Source: Strongylocentrotus droebachiensis (lineage: Eukaryota > Echinodermata > Echinoidea > Camarodonta > Strongylocentrotidae). From it: a stretch of 64,000 nucleotides of DNA. The notes under the pieces are model-generated. The model did not search any database. It worked only from the letters and a program-made list of their open reading frames with translations, and was not told where the DNA came from. Shown piece after piece: positions 38,201 through 47,140 of the stretch (within the stretch, counting starts at the first letter, position 1; every line of letters starts with the position of its first letter). The DNA is taken from positions 41,175-105,174 of the forward strand of contig JAVYIG010007240.1 of the NCBI GenBank assembly GCA_035222895.1, in the 5' to 3' direction. The translations under genes were made by a program, and so were the position numbers.

Positions 38201-41200
38201 TCTGTCTTGTGGGTTGTCGGTCTTTTGTGCTGTCGGTCCCGTGTTCTGTCTGTCTTGTGGGACATCCAAGCTAATACCTACCTGTGCCTTTATCATGGAG
38301 AGGAATTTGTGTGATAGAACCTATCGAATTTTCAACAACAGCTTGAACGTCTGCATTCTTGACGACATTGTGACCTCTTTTAACCAGTGCAAATATTCCT
38401 AGCTTAGGGTCTGCAGTAAAGTTGACGTTCTGTAACCAAAGTCAATTGCATCGAAGAATTAGGTAATCATGCATACTAGTCAGATCTTAAGTTTTAAAGG
38501 GCATTTCAACCCTTGTAATAAGTTCATTAATAGGAAAGCTGAAAAATAAGAGAAAAAGAATTGGCAATTTTTTTTAATGAATCGGTCCAATAATAAGAGA
38601 ATAATGAATGTTTGAAATATGACATCACCTGGAGCTAATCACGGACAACTCTCCCGTTTGCCGTGTGCAAAAGTATGATAAATTTCTGTTTTTCTCCTGA
38701 GTGTCTTCTCCCTTTGGTCACTACTCAAAATATAACATGTGTTGGAACAAACGGGAGAGTTGTCCGGCAGTACATTAATCACATTACTTTCTTATTTACT
38801 GTCCGATTTCGTTCAAACTTACACCAGTCTGCTTCTTTGATTTTCCTGCTTTCTTTCAGAGTTGTTAGCTATTAAGGTTCGATTTACCTTTAAGCTCTTT
38901 CCTTTTTCTCTTTTTGTTATAAGTTCTATTATAATAATGGAAGATCCCCTCCGTAATATAAAAACGTTTTATTTTTCCTCCTACTGTTGTATAACAGAAA
39001 CTCCGACCCATATCTTTATGACAAACATCAAATAGTACGGCAAAATAAAGTGTACGGCTAAAGAGATGATGTAGTAATAAAAAAGTGAATAAAATTATCA
39101 TTTTAAAACGTTATACCATTCATCCGGTTCTCATTTCTCAAAAGAGAATCAATTCTTACTGACAATTCACATTGGACTTTCCTTAAACGATCGTGGTGAC
39201 CATACGTAGGCCAATGCCCCCAGTGGACGTTGGAGTTTTATTCAATAAACTATTTCTAATCATAGTAATGTTTACTAACCCTTGCGCTTAAGAAAACGTG
39301 AACGTCCGTAGTTTCTTCACCAGTCTGACTTGGTTTCGTCGTTACCGTCACTCCTACAGTCTCATTGGACCCCTCATTATGAAACATTGTTAAATCCCAA
39401 TTACCAGGCTATAAAGAAAGCACAGAAGAATTCAAGAAATCACATATCATTTTCCAAAAACTAGAATCACTGCTGATGCTACGTTTCCACTATGTTCCCG
39501 GCGGCCACGGCGACCACGTTTCAGGCCACCGTGGACGAAACGGGATGGACGTGAGACAACGCGGGGGACTGAATGGGCAAACGTGACAGGCCGTGATTGC
39601 CGTGGATGCGGGTCAGATTTTTGAACTGTCAAAAAAAATTGCCACGGCAGTCACGGTGCAATGAGAAACCTAGTATGCCGTAGTAAAACAGGGTGAATGC
39701 AACAAAACGTGAAAGTACGTAATAGGCCGTAACAAAACTTGGAGGTGGTCCGTAGTGGGACATTCCCCGGCATCTCACGGTCCTTTCAAGTTTTGTCACG
39801 TTCTGCCGCGTTTGGTGCACGTTTAGTTAAGGTTTTTTTACAACTGCTCTGCGTTGTTTCCCGTTTTGCCACGTTGTTTCACGGTTCACATGAGAAGATA
39901 TTGTATTGTATTATAGCCGTTTCGTCGCGTTCAATCACGCCGCGTCTCGGCTCGTGACGGTTAACAGCCCGGCGCGCTTCTCAATGTATAAAGCAGCTTT
40001 AAATACAGGAGGCACGGATGTCAGAAGACACATAGTTCAGTACCGCACGGCACCCAGCCGGTCGCCTTGACGACCCCAGGCCGGGCCCCGGGTGCCATGG
40101 GGTGCACCTGTTCTTCGGACGGAGCCCGCAAGCTTACCGGTCCTCACCCGGCCGGCACCCCGCCGGCACCCGGTCGGCACTCGGTGGGCACCCTTATGGG
40201 CGCCTTGCATTTTAACTCGACCAATTTTCACCGGGCACATCCCGGGCGCCGCAGAATATTTGACCACACATGCCGTATAAATGAAACTCGGAAGGGGCCC
40301 GTACGGTCTCTAAAAATCGTACGGGGGTGTATATGTGACCTAGCCGTTCAACTCCGTTCGCGCACAGTTTGAGCACGTTTGGTTACTTTTCCTCATTACC
40401 AAGTCCCCTCGGACCGGACTTACGTCGGTCCCCTAGTTACTTTCTAATGATCATGTACATCATATTGCTCCGATTGTCTCATTTTCGCTGGCTCGATCAC
40501 TGCAGCACAAACATAGCTCGTTCGACGTCACTACCAAACTAACCAATCAGCTGTCAATGACGTCATATTGAATGCGGCGGCAAATATATTTTGTGAAATT
40601 ATCGAGAAATTGACTATTTCTAATTGCAAACTAGTTTTATTTTTGGATGGAAAAGCAGCCATTGTTATCTTGACATTCATTGAAGTCGTCAGAATAGGGT
40701 AAGTTACTTCTCAGATGATTCAAGAGGTCCATTTTGTAGATAAATTTTCAATTTCTTAGAATGTTCCACTGTGTTGCAGGGTACCGGGTGTATGCCATTG
40801 GGTGTGATGTGTTCGCGCGCTATAAGTACAGGCCACCGCGCCGTCGGGTGTATTCTCGTACTGATGTAGGTGCAAAGCTAGAATGGCTACCACGCCCACT
40901 TCTCTCTCTATGCCTTTCTGAACATTCCTTTCCTTCTCAATACAATAACTTTCACCTGCCTAAGTACGTCGGGGTGGATGTGCTTTTCGTTTAAACAAAA
41001 AATGAATTTTTAACGATTTTTAAAAAAAACGTCCATAGGCTAACATGTTAGGCTGCTGACTCTGACGATAGGGGGCGTTGTGAAATGAGACTAACAGGAG
41101 CAATATGGCTGTCTTATGGGGCTTTCACATATACACTCCGGGGCCCGTACGGCGAGTAAAAACAGACATTTTGGGAATTTTCGGCCGGTGTCCAGCCGGT

Positions 41201-42670
41201 TGCCGTAAAGTTCCTACGGGCGCCGGGACAGCTTTATAAGCCGTACGGGCGCCGTGGTGCTGAGTTGGCTGCTCCCAATTCTCCCGGCATTTTTATTTGA
41301 CCGTTAGGCCGTAGAAAGCCCGTAAAGGGCCCGTAGGGCACCTTACGGGTCCCATGCCGGCTTTGGACGGTGCCCGAACGGGCCCCTCACGACTTTAGGG
41401 GTCAATTCTCATGAAAAATCTTTACGGGCGCCTTGCGGTGCTCAACGGTTCCGTACATGTACACTACGGCGCCCTCACGGCCCCTCAAGAGCCCGAGTGA
41501 TATGTACTACAACAGGCGTCTGCTGTCCGGGGGCCATTTAAAATGAATATTGCCCGTGCGGGTCCCTCACGGCGGTATCTCGAAATCTACAACGTAGTTT
41601 TAAATACAGGAGGTACGGATACCAGAGGACACATACAGAGTGAGTCAGAAAAAATGTCCCACTTTTTAAAAGTTGTATTGTTTGAAGTATGGATATTTAT
41701 TCATGATTTTCATGATATGTCTTGATAGAGTTATCCTCCCAGTGCATTTAGGTACCATTTTCATTTGAATATCCGCATGCATGACTGAAAATCAGACAAT
41801 CTTGACAAGACTGCCAGATCTCACTTGCGCCAAGTTGCTAGGTAAGGAATAAAATAATGTTTTGAACAAAGACTGCCAGTTTTTTTCAATTATCCAATAA
41901 GCCAGACAAACAAAAACACACAAACACACGCCACGCACGCACACACACACACACAAACACACGCACGCACGCACACGCGCACGCACACGCGCACGCACAC
42001 GCGCACGCACACGCACATGCACAGACACACGCACACAAATGAGCATTCCATTCCCGACATGGCCCACCCAAACTGTTATTTTTTGTCGGGAATTTTGTAG
42101 GGACTTTTTGCCGGGCCTCGGCAGGGCACCTTCCGGGAGCCATCGGTACACCTGCTCATCGGACGGAGCCCGTAAGGTTACCGGCCGGCACTCGGCCGGC
42201 AGCTGCCGGCACCCTTACGGGCGCCTTGCCTTTCACTCGACCAATTTTCTCAGGGCACCTCCCGGGCGCTGCAGAATATGTGACCTCACATGCCGTAGAA
42301 ATGAAAATCGGACGGTTCCCGTACGGTCTCTAAATCCACGGCAAGCCGCCGGGTAGGGAAAATCGTACGGGGCCCGGTTTATACATGTATGTGACCTAGG
42401 CATTAGCAGTTAGGTAAACAAAAACAAAAGAAAACCCTCAACAATGTAATTGAATACATTTCCATCCACCGTATAGAAGCTTCACTAAATACGAACCTTG
42501 ATGTTTTGAATAATGGCAGGGTCCTCTTGAACACCTTCGTCGATGGCTACAAGTACATTCTTGAATTCTCCATCTTCTAGAGTGATTCGATTGACATCCT
42601 GACTTAATACTCCAGAGTTGAAGATGACCAGGACACTTACCAGAAGAAACAAGACTCTAGTCGGAGACAT
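34187..42670 (-). CDS. CLCA: CLCA gene A: CLCA-family membrane protein lacking the metallohydrolase and VWA domains (six exons)
   Basis: The gene spans six exons on the minus strand: 42497-42670, 39280-39408, 38282-38429, 36949-37077, 36040-36258 and 34187-35295. All introns are GT-AG, the phases agree, and the coding length is 1,908 bases including TAA, which gives 635 residues. In order the product has a signal peptide (about 1-24), the short CLCA start region (to 58), a beta-sandwich region (59-193), a fibronectin-III-like region (194 to about 345), a Ser/Thr-rich stalk with many N-X-S/T sites (about 350-565), one membrane helix (about 569-595) and a 40-residue Tyr-rich cytoplasmic tail. 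CLCA proteins are normally about 900 residues and carry an M-CLCA metallohydrolase plus a VWA domain between the signal peptide and the beta-sandwich. Both are missing here, yet exon 1 joins the next exon in frame. It could be a real short paralogue, a decayed gene or an assembly deletion; the intact frame favours the first. Confidence 0.85.
36040..36258 (-). CDS. CLCA: CLCA gene A exon 5: linker and start of fibronectin-III-like domain
   Basis: This 219-base exon encodes a Pro-rich lead (TPTPPFVPSAFIRSASGGVF), then PDVLAPSRIQDL and ATVILTWTAVGDDLDQG. The P.RI.DL...........L.WTA.GDD.D.G pattern is the conserved beginning of the fibronectin-III-like region of CLCA proteins. Acceptor TTTACAG, donor GTAGGG, phase 1 at both ends. 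The equivalent exon of gene B is not visible in this window. Confidence 0.88.
36949..37077 (-). CDS. CLCA: CLCA gene A exon 4: beta-sandwich (KDDG.YSG block)
   Basis: The exon encodes GSDFMKDDGLYSGYFLNF followed by NGRYSVTVNVLG. The D.KDDG.YSG.F and GRY.V.VNVLG blocks are characteristic of CLCA proteins and match gene B exon 10 (132 bases there, 129 here). Acceptor ATTTTCAG, donor GTAAGT, phase 1 at both ends. Confidence 0.9.
37416..37545 (-). repeat. tRNA-derived SINE fragment in intron 3 of CLCA gene A
   Basis: On the minus strand an A-box-like GTCGTGGTCTGGTGG (37526-37540) precedes a B-box-like GGCTCGAGTCCC (about 37481-37492). The body is diverged. Confidence 0.6.
37860..38190. mobile_element. 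hAT-type non-autonomous element with poly-C interior and 8-base target duplication
   Basis: The left end is CAGGCGCGTACGCAGG and the right end, read on the other strand, CAGTGGCGTACGCAGG. TCATGGTC flanks both sides (37852-37859 and 38191-38198). An 8-base duplication and a CAGTGGCG start fit the hAT superfamily. The interior is almost wholly poly-C blocks (up to about 20 C) around two related non-repetitive segments. Pro/Gly-rich open frames here are artefacts. Confidence 0.85.
38282..38429 (-). CDS. CLCA: CLCA gene A exon 3: beta-sandwich
   Basis: This 148-base exon has exactly the length of gene B exon 9 and encodes NVNFTADPKLGIFALVKRG followed by a NADVQAVV block and a HDKGTG end. Gene B has FSQTPALAIYTQV, NADVTAII and DNGSG at the same positions. 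The acceptor is GGTTACAG, the donor GTAGGT, and it ends in phase 1. Confidence 0.88.
39280..39408 (-). CDS. CLCA: CLCA gene A exon 2: beta-sandwich strand block (PGNW)
   Basis: These 43 codons begin with PGNWDLTMFHNEG and contain VGVTVTTKPS. They match gene B exon 8 (PGRWNVTIHNTG ... VAVTSKPS) in length, phase (0 at both ends) and sequence. The acceptor is TTTATAG and the donor GTTAGT. In CLCA proteins this PG.W block lies after the VWA domain, so it marks where the shared part of gene A resumes after the missing domains. Confidence 0.85.
39990..40344. repeat. GC-rich element fragment in intron 1 of gene A, copy 1
   Basis: TTAAATACAGGAGGCACGGA at 40000 is followed by CGGACGGAGCCCGCAAG, GGGCGCCTTGCATTT, AACTCGACCAATTTTC and AATCGTACGGGGGTGTATATGTGACC. 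The same words recur in order at 42130-42400. The segment is far richer in G+C than its surroundings. Confidence 0.75.
41128..42400. mobile_element. GC-rich inverted-repeat element in intron 1 of gene A
   Basis: The left end TCACATATACACTCCGGGGC followed by CCGTACG is matched on the other strand at the right by GTCACATACATGTATAAACC followed by GGGCCCCGTACG. The interior is rich in CCGTACGG and CCGGC words, contains the TACAGGAGGTACGGAT segment also seen at 40000, and is interrupted by the CA/CG microsatellite. I see no coding region. Confidence 0.65.
41930..42032. repeat. CA/CG microsatellite
   Basis: (CA)n and (ACGC)n units; Cys/Val/Arg-rich frames across it are artefacts. Confidence 0.95.
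42497..42670 (-). CDS. CLCA: CLCA gene A exon 1: signal peptide and N-terminal start
   Basis: This exon encodes 58 residues from ATG at 42670. A hydrophobic signal peptide (about residues 5-22) is followed by the CLCA start pattern: Asn-Arg-Ile-Thr-Leu, then NVLVAIDEGVQEDPAIIQNIK. The AID...V.ED...I..IK spacing is shared with gene B exon 1. It ends in phase 0 at AAG with donor GTTCGT. In gene B the matching exon splices to the metallohydrolase-domain exons; here no such exons are found downstream. Confidence 0.85.
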
Positions 42671-43114
42671 TTTTGTGTTAATACAGCATATACCATCAAG
42701 TATGGCGAAAGTATGCGTTCTTAGCGTTTGTTCATCTCTTCCTTTAGTTGTGTAATCAATGCATTAATGCGATGGTAATGTTATTCTTGAACCCTTCTAA
42801 TTGATAGCTGATTTTGGAGATGATAACCTAATGTTTATAAACTGGTATCCTAGAAACTTGGACAAAGTGCAATGCGCGATAGAAGAGTTCGGTCATTGAG
42901 AAAGAGGAATTGTCTGCTACGTAAAAATCAATGATTAATTATTTGAATAAGATAGGGATGATTTGTCTTTGAACATGGATAAATAAAATTATAATTATAA
43001 TAAAAAATAATATCAATGACATTATTAATAATTATAATAATGATCATAATGATCATAACAGTAATACACAGTTTTCAAAACGTACTTTGGGTTCAACGAA
43101 TGCTATCTAGGCTA

Positions 43115-43260
43115 CCGATGTCAATGCTCACAAGCATTCGAATTCTACCCACTGGTACCCATTTAACACCTTGATGTAGCGTGGTAAATGTAGTCATGTA
43201 GAGTAATGTCTTGCCAAAGGGGGCTTGAACCCACGACTTCAATTTACGCGCTTTTTTAGT
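43115..43260 (-). repeat. SINE body fragment
   Basis: On the minus strand GTGGGTTCAAGCCCCC resembles a B box and is followed by TTGGCAAGACATTACTCTAC, matching the SINE body at 17215-17386. The A-box half is lost. Confidence 0.6.
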
Positions 43261-43562
43261 TAAAGGAGATAATTATATAATGACTGTACTAACGGCAGCA
43301 ACTTTTTTTAAATTCTATTTTAAATGCATACCGTGAATTTTTAAGCGGTGCAGAAATTGATCAAGGTTTAATCGACATTAAGGCTCTTTTAATTTCAAAT
43401 GTTAACTAAACATATTTCAAAACAAACAAAAATAATACCAATTATATAATAATTATAACGATAATAATAGTTAGTGTGGGTTTGTGTATAGCTCTCCTGT
43501 CTGTCAGACCTGACACTCCCGGCGCCACACAATTATCACCCCGGCTTCAGTACGGCTGCCAT

Positions 43563-43708
43563 AATGGCGCTCTAGCGTTTCAAGGAATTAATCCCTGCCA
43601 GGTACTCATTTACATCACCTGGGTCAAGTGTGACAGATGTAGATTAATATCTTGCCAAAAGACAATAGTGATCCCCTGTCCGATGGCATATCCACTAGAC
43701 CACGACAC
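43563..43708 (-). repeat. tRNA-derived SINE
   Basis: On the minus strand GTCGTGGTCTAGTGG (43692-43706) is an A box. The body words GGCAAGATATTAATCTACAT and GGTGATGTAAATGAGTACCT match the other copies. The B box is eroded. Confidence 0.65.
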
Positions 43709-44179
43709 CTCTATATTATAAACGATAAAAGCTAATGTATTACACGGATGAATTCAACCTCATTGATTATTAAAAACAACTGCAATCCTCCTAACAGAGT
43801 ATTGGGAAACACCAGCATATCCCAGTTTTTTTTTACCATGAGAGACACTGGGTTACATGGATTTAGTTCGCTGTCCCCTCTCAGGCGCAGGTAACGCCAG
43901 ATACTTGAAAATTATATATTTCATGTTCTTTATTCACTAAAAATTAAAAAGCACATATAATAAAAGTCAAGGTTACAAAATTAGGGTTAACATGATGTAA
44001 AAAAAAAAACCAAACATGCACACAAACACACAGATTTCTTTTTGCAGATATGCAAAAACGTATATAATCTTCTTTGAACAATCCACCCCTCCCTCTTCCC
44101 CCTCCCCCCTCCCCCATGTCCCAATCAGGAGGAAAGCGTCAACGTCCATGTCACTGCGCATAACCGAGAGAAAACACAT

Positions 44180-44243
44180 TATACACACACACGCGCGCGC
44201 ACACACACACGCACATACACGCCATACGCACACACGCACACGA
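44180..44243. repeat. CA-rich microsatellite
   Basis: (CA)n with CG and TACG interruptions. Confidence 0.9.
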
Positions 44244-44599
44244 GAGCATAAAAGCACCTCACTCGCACAAAATACCTATATGAACACATAACATCATACT
44301 CATAAATAGCTATCCGCAGTGGCACTGATAACTAACACCTATCCCCTGAACTGTCTATCGGAATGCAAATTACATCCAAACCATTAATACAAAAACAAAA
44401 ACCACCAAAAGCAGCACTCCCTAACAAGTTTATTATTTGATTGCCGTCTTCCTGACAGTATTCCATCTCTGCCAATTTAATGCAGACAAAGATAAGTAGT
44501 ACAATCATTACATTTTTGAGAATTTATAGGAATAATAATTATGATTTAAATGGAATTTCCATTATTAAATGATTTTTAATATATCCTAATTTATTCACT

Positions 44600-44720
44600 T
44601 AAGAAACATTAAATAATAATAATAATAATAATAAAAACGTTACTTATAAAGCGCTTACCACCGAAGTCTCTAGTTATTCGAAGTGTGTCCATAACAAAGT
44701 CTGTTTGGATTGTTTCCAGG
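44600..44720 (-). repeat. Retroelement 3' tail
   Basis: (TAA)n is followed by TATAAAGCGCTTACCACCGA and AGTCTCTAG. The same words occur at 27690-27730. Confidence 0.5.
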
Positions 44721-45219
44721 GTGACAAGCGGCGATAATTGTTATACTAATATCCTAATATTATAATGTCTATTATTTGTTTTGTTAGTTATTGACGAGGA
44801 TGTTTGTCATGTGTGTATAACATCCTCTTCCCAAAGTCCATAGATCTAAAGTCGACTGACAAATTTAGATCAACCATCAATCTTCAATTTCTTTATAAAC
44901 CTTCGTTGCACTTTCTTATGACTGGTTAGTAATACGTGTAAGGGGGGAATTGTTGCCTGGTCATATGTCCTCTTTCGACTAATCATTTGATCAGGATCCT
45001 CGTCATCATGTTATGACATAACCTATAAAGATGAATATAATTTCAGATGTTTAAGTTTAAATTTCGTGATAATACACGTTAACGATCGACATGTACGCTA
45101 ATCAATAAAGACTGTATGTATTTATTGTATTAGATAATTAGATCAAACGAATGATATTCTCTAAAATGCTATTCATCTGAATACATGCTTTTTTATATTT
45201 GTTTTTTGCCATTTTTTAA

Positions 45220-45591
45220 TACATACATACATACATATTATTATGTATAGAGCACCTTTACATAAACATGCTCAAAGCGCTTTACATTTTAAAATAAAAA
45301 CAGAATAATTATATGCCCTCCAAGTGCATTACACTCTAAAAATAACAATTACAAAGAAAACAAATGAGTTTTTAGATTTCTCTTAAATGATGCGACAGAG
45401 GTGCAGGAACGAATGCTTAATGGGAAACTATTCCAAATAGTAGGACCAGAAAAAATTATATTTTGTTGACCCTTCTTCGAATTGATGCGGGGGATTTGCA
45501 GAATAAAGGGGTCTAACCTTGAACGTAATGAATATCTTGATTGCTGGATAGGACAAAACAGACTAGAAATATATTGAACGCTCTGATCCAC
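45220..45591 (-). mobile_element. LINE 3' end with remnant of the reverse transcriptase C-terminus
   Basis: An 80-residue frame (45591 to 45349) contains RYSLRSR, PRINSKKGQQNIIFSGPTIW, NSFPLSIRSCTSVASFKRNL and KTHLF. This is the well-known tail of non-LTR (L2/CR1/RTE-like) reverse transcriptases: R.T...GQ.S....GP..WN.LP..IR...S...FK..LK..L. A 3' UTR and a (TATG)n tail at 45220-45237 follow. The rest of the element is absent, as in 5'-truncated insertions. Confidence 0.8.
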
Positions 45592-46385
45592 CGAAAATCG
45601 AAAATGTCTTGCTGTTTTTATTTAACAAAGGACTCAGATCAAATTATGTTGTGAGCAGAGAAGGACAAAGAATGATAACAGAGATGATTAACTTATTAAT
45701 ATAGCTTTTCATTATAATACGTGACATAAAGATGTCATACCTGCTTTCAAGATATGCAAAACTATACACTAAAGTTGTACCTCACATATTGTTTATCTTG
45801 TAGCAAACAACCAAAAGTCGCTATTGGTATGCATTTCTCACATGTTAAAGTGAAATAAGGTTAGCTGCATGAAAATGTTTTTTCTGGTTCAGATCGTTGA
45901 ACTCCATATTCATTTCTTCTCAATTATACACATTTAAACAACTATTAGATAGTATCAGGGCAGATAAAGATAGCCTGTGTAAATATAATGCGGGGAAACT
46001 CTGACGCCTGCAATTTATATGAATGTTAATGGGGTGTGCAATCAAATCATCAACGTGACCTAAACGTTTAATGAAATGACGGAATTTCCTCTTTGCCAAA
46101 AAGAATATTTGATCAGTTAATAACTGATTTGAGAATTGATAAATTTTACATACTGAATATTTTGACATACAGTGTATCTTAAATCGTCTCGTTGAATATA
46201 AAACATTCGTTTTTGTAAATCTCATTTCTTTTTACATATTAGAGCCATCGATATATTATTATGAGACCGTAAAAACCATCTATAGTTCGTATTATTGGTA
46301 TTTTAATTAGTAAAATAACTATATGAAATCATTTTCTCTGAATTTTTGTATGCTTTATCCAGCGTACTATAATATAAAATTCTTT

Positions 46386-46445
46386 ATCTTCTTCTTCTTC
46401 TTTTTTTTCCATCTTTTTTTTCTTCTTTTTATTTCTTCTTCTTCT

Positions 46446-46479
<34 letters not shown>

Positions 46480-46509
46480 TTTCTTTTTCTTTTTCTTCTT
46501 CTTCTTCTG

Positions 46510-46540
<31 letters not shown>

Positions 46541-46690
46541 CTCCTCTTCTTATACTTCTTCTTCTCAGTCTTCTTCTTCTTTTTTCTTCTTCTCCTTCTT
46601 CTTCTTTTCTTATTCTTCCTTTTCTTCATCTTCTTGCACCTCCTCCTCCTCCTCTTCTTGTTCTTCTTCTTTATCTTTACTTCTTCCCTA
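46386..46690. repeat. TTC/pyrimidine tract upstream of CLCA gene B
   Basis: About 300 bases of nearly pure pyrimidine, mainly (TTC)n, ending some 275 bases before the gene B start codon. Poly-Ser and poly-Lys frames are artefacts. Confidence 0.95.
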
Positions 46691-46963
46691 CTTCTCCAAA
46701 GTCCGTTAAAAACTGCGCATCCAAAATCATCGTCCCCATGCGTCACTGTTGATGTATGGAACTGTGGCAACTACCAAACACGAACTTTGTTCGCTTTTGA
46801 TGATTATAATGTATTAGTTTTAGAATTTAGTTTCCTTTTCTAAGAATGAAATATTACATTTCGTTATCAAGTAAGATTCAAGGCTATAAAGGCATTAAAA
46901 GGCAAGTAGATTCTTATTCGCTCTTTATCTCTGGAACTGCAACTGTAGAAGAATTGAAGTAAG

Positions 46964-47140
46964 ATGGCAAATAAAAAGATTATTGCTGTTACGGTGATTC
47001 TGCTCTTGGAAATATTTCTTGTAGGAGTAGTAACGGGCCAGAAAAATATCATCAATTTGAACAATGGATCCTACTCGAATCTACTCATCGCAATCGACAA
47101 GAATGTGGCTGAGGATCTTAACATCATTGACAACATCAAA
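46964..47140 (+). CDS. CLCA: CLCA gene B exon 1: signal peptide and N-terminal start
   Basis: The exon encodes 59 residues. The start ATG has A at -3 and G at +4, a good eukaryotic start context. A signal peptide (about residues 6-24) precedes the LLIAIDKNVAEDLNIIDNIK block, which matches gene A exon 1 residue for residue in spacing. The donor is GTAATG after AAA (phase 0). Confidence 0.87.

Larger units (their letters stand above)
39409..42496 (-). other. Intron 1 of CLCA gene A, filled with repeats where domain exons are expected
   Basis: In gene B six exons encoding the metallohydrolase-like and VWA domains lie between the matching exons. I found none of their signature blocks (LRWG, EFC, DxSxS, LLSDG) in any frame here. 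The intron instead holds G+C-rich repeat DNA (39480-42400) and a CA/CG microsatellite. Confidence 0.7.
42671..46963. other. Head-to-head intergenic region between the two CLCA genes
   Basis: The region between the two start codons is 4,293 bases and must hold both promoters. It contains SINE fragments, a CA microsatellite, a LINE 3' end and a TTC tract. No TATA box or CpG-rich block could be assigned with confidence. Confidence 0.6.

Noticed and set aside
37971-38314. Pro-rich and Gly-rich open frames
   Set aside because: They are poly-C/poly-G tracts inside the hAT-type element.
46323-46770. Poly-Ser (plus) and poly-Lys/Arg (minus) open frames of over 110 residues
   Set aside because: Both are translations of the TTC tract upstream of CLCA gene B.
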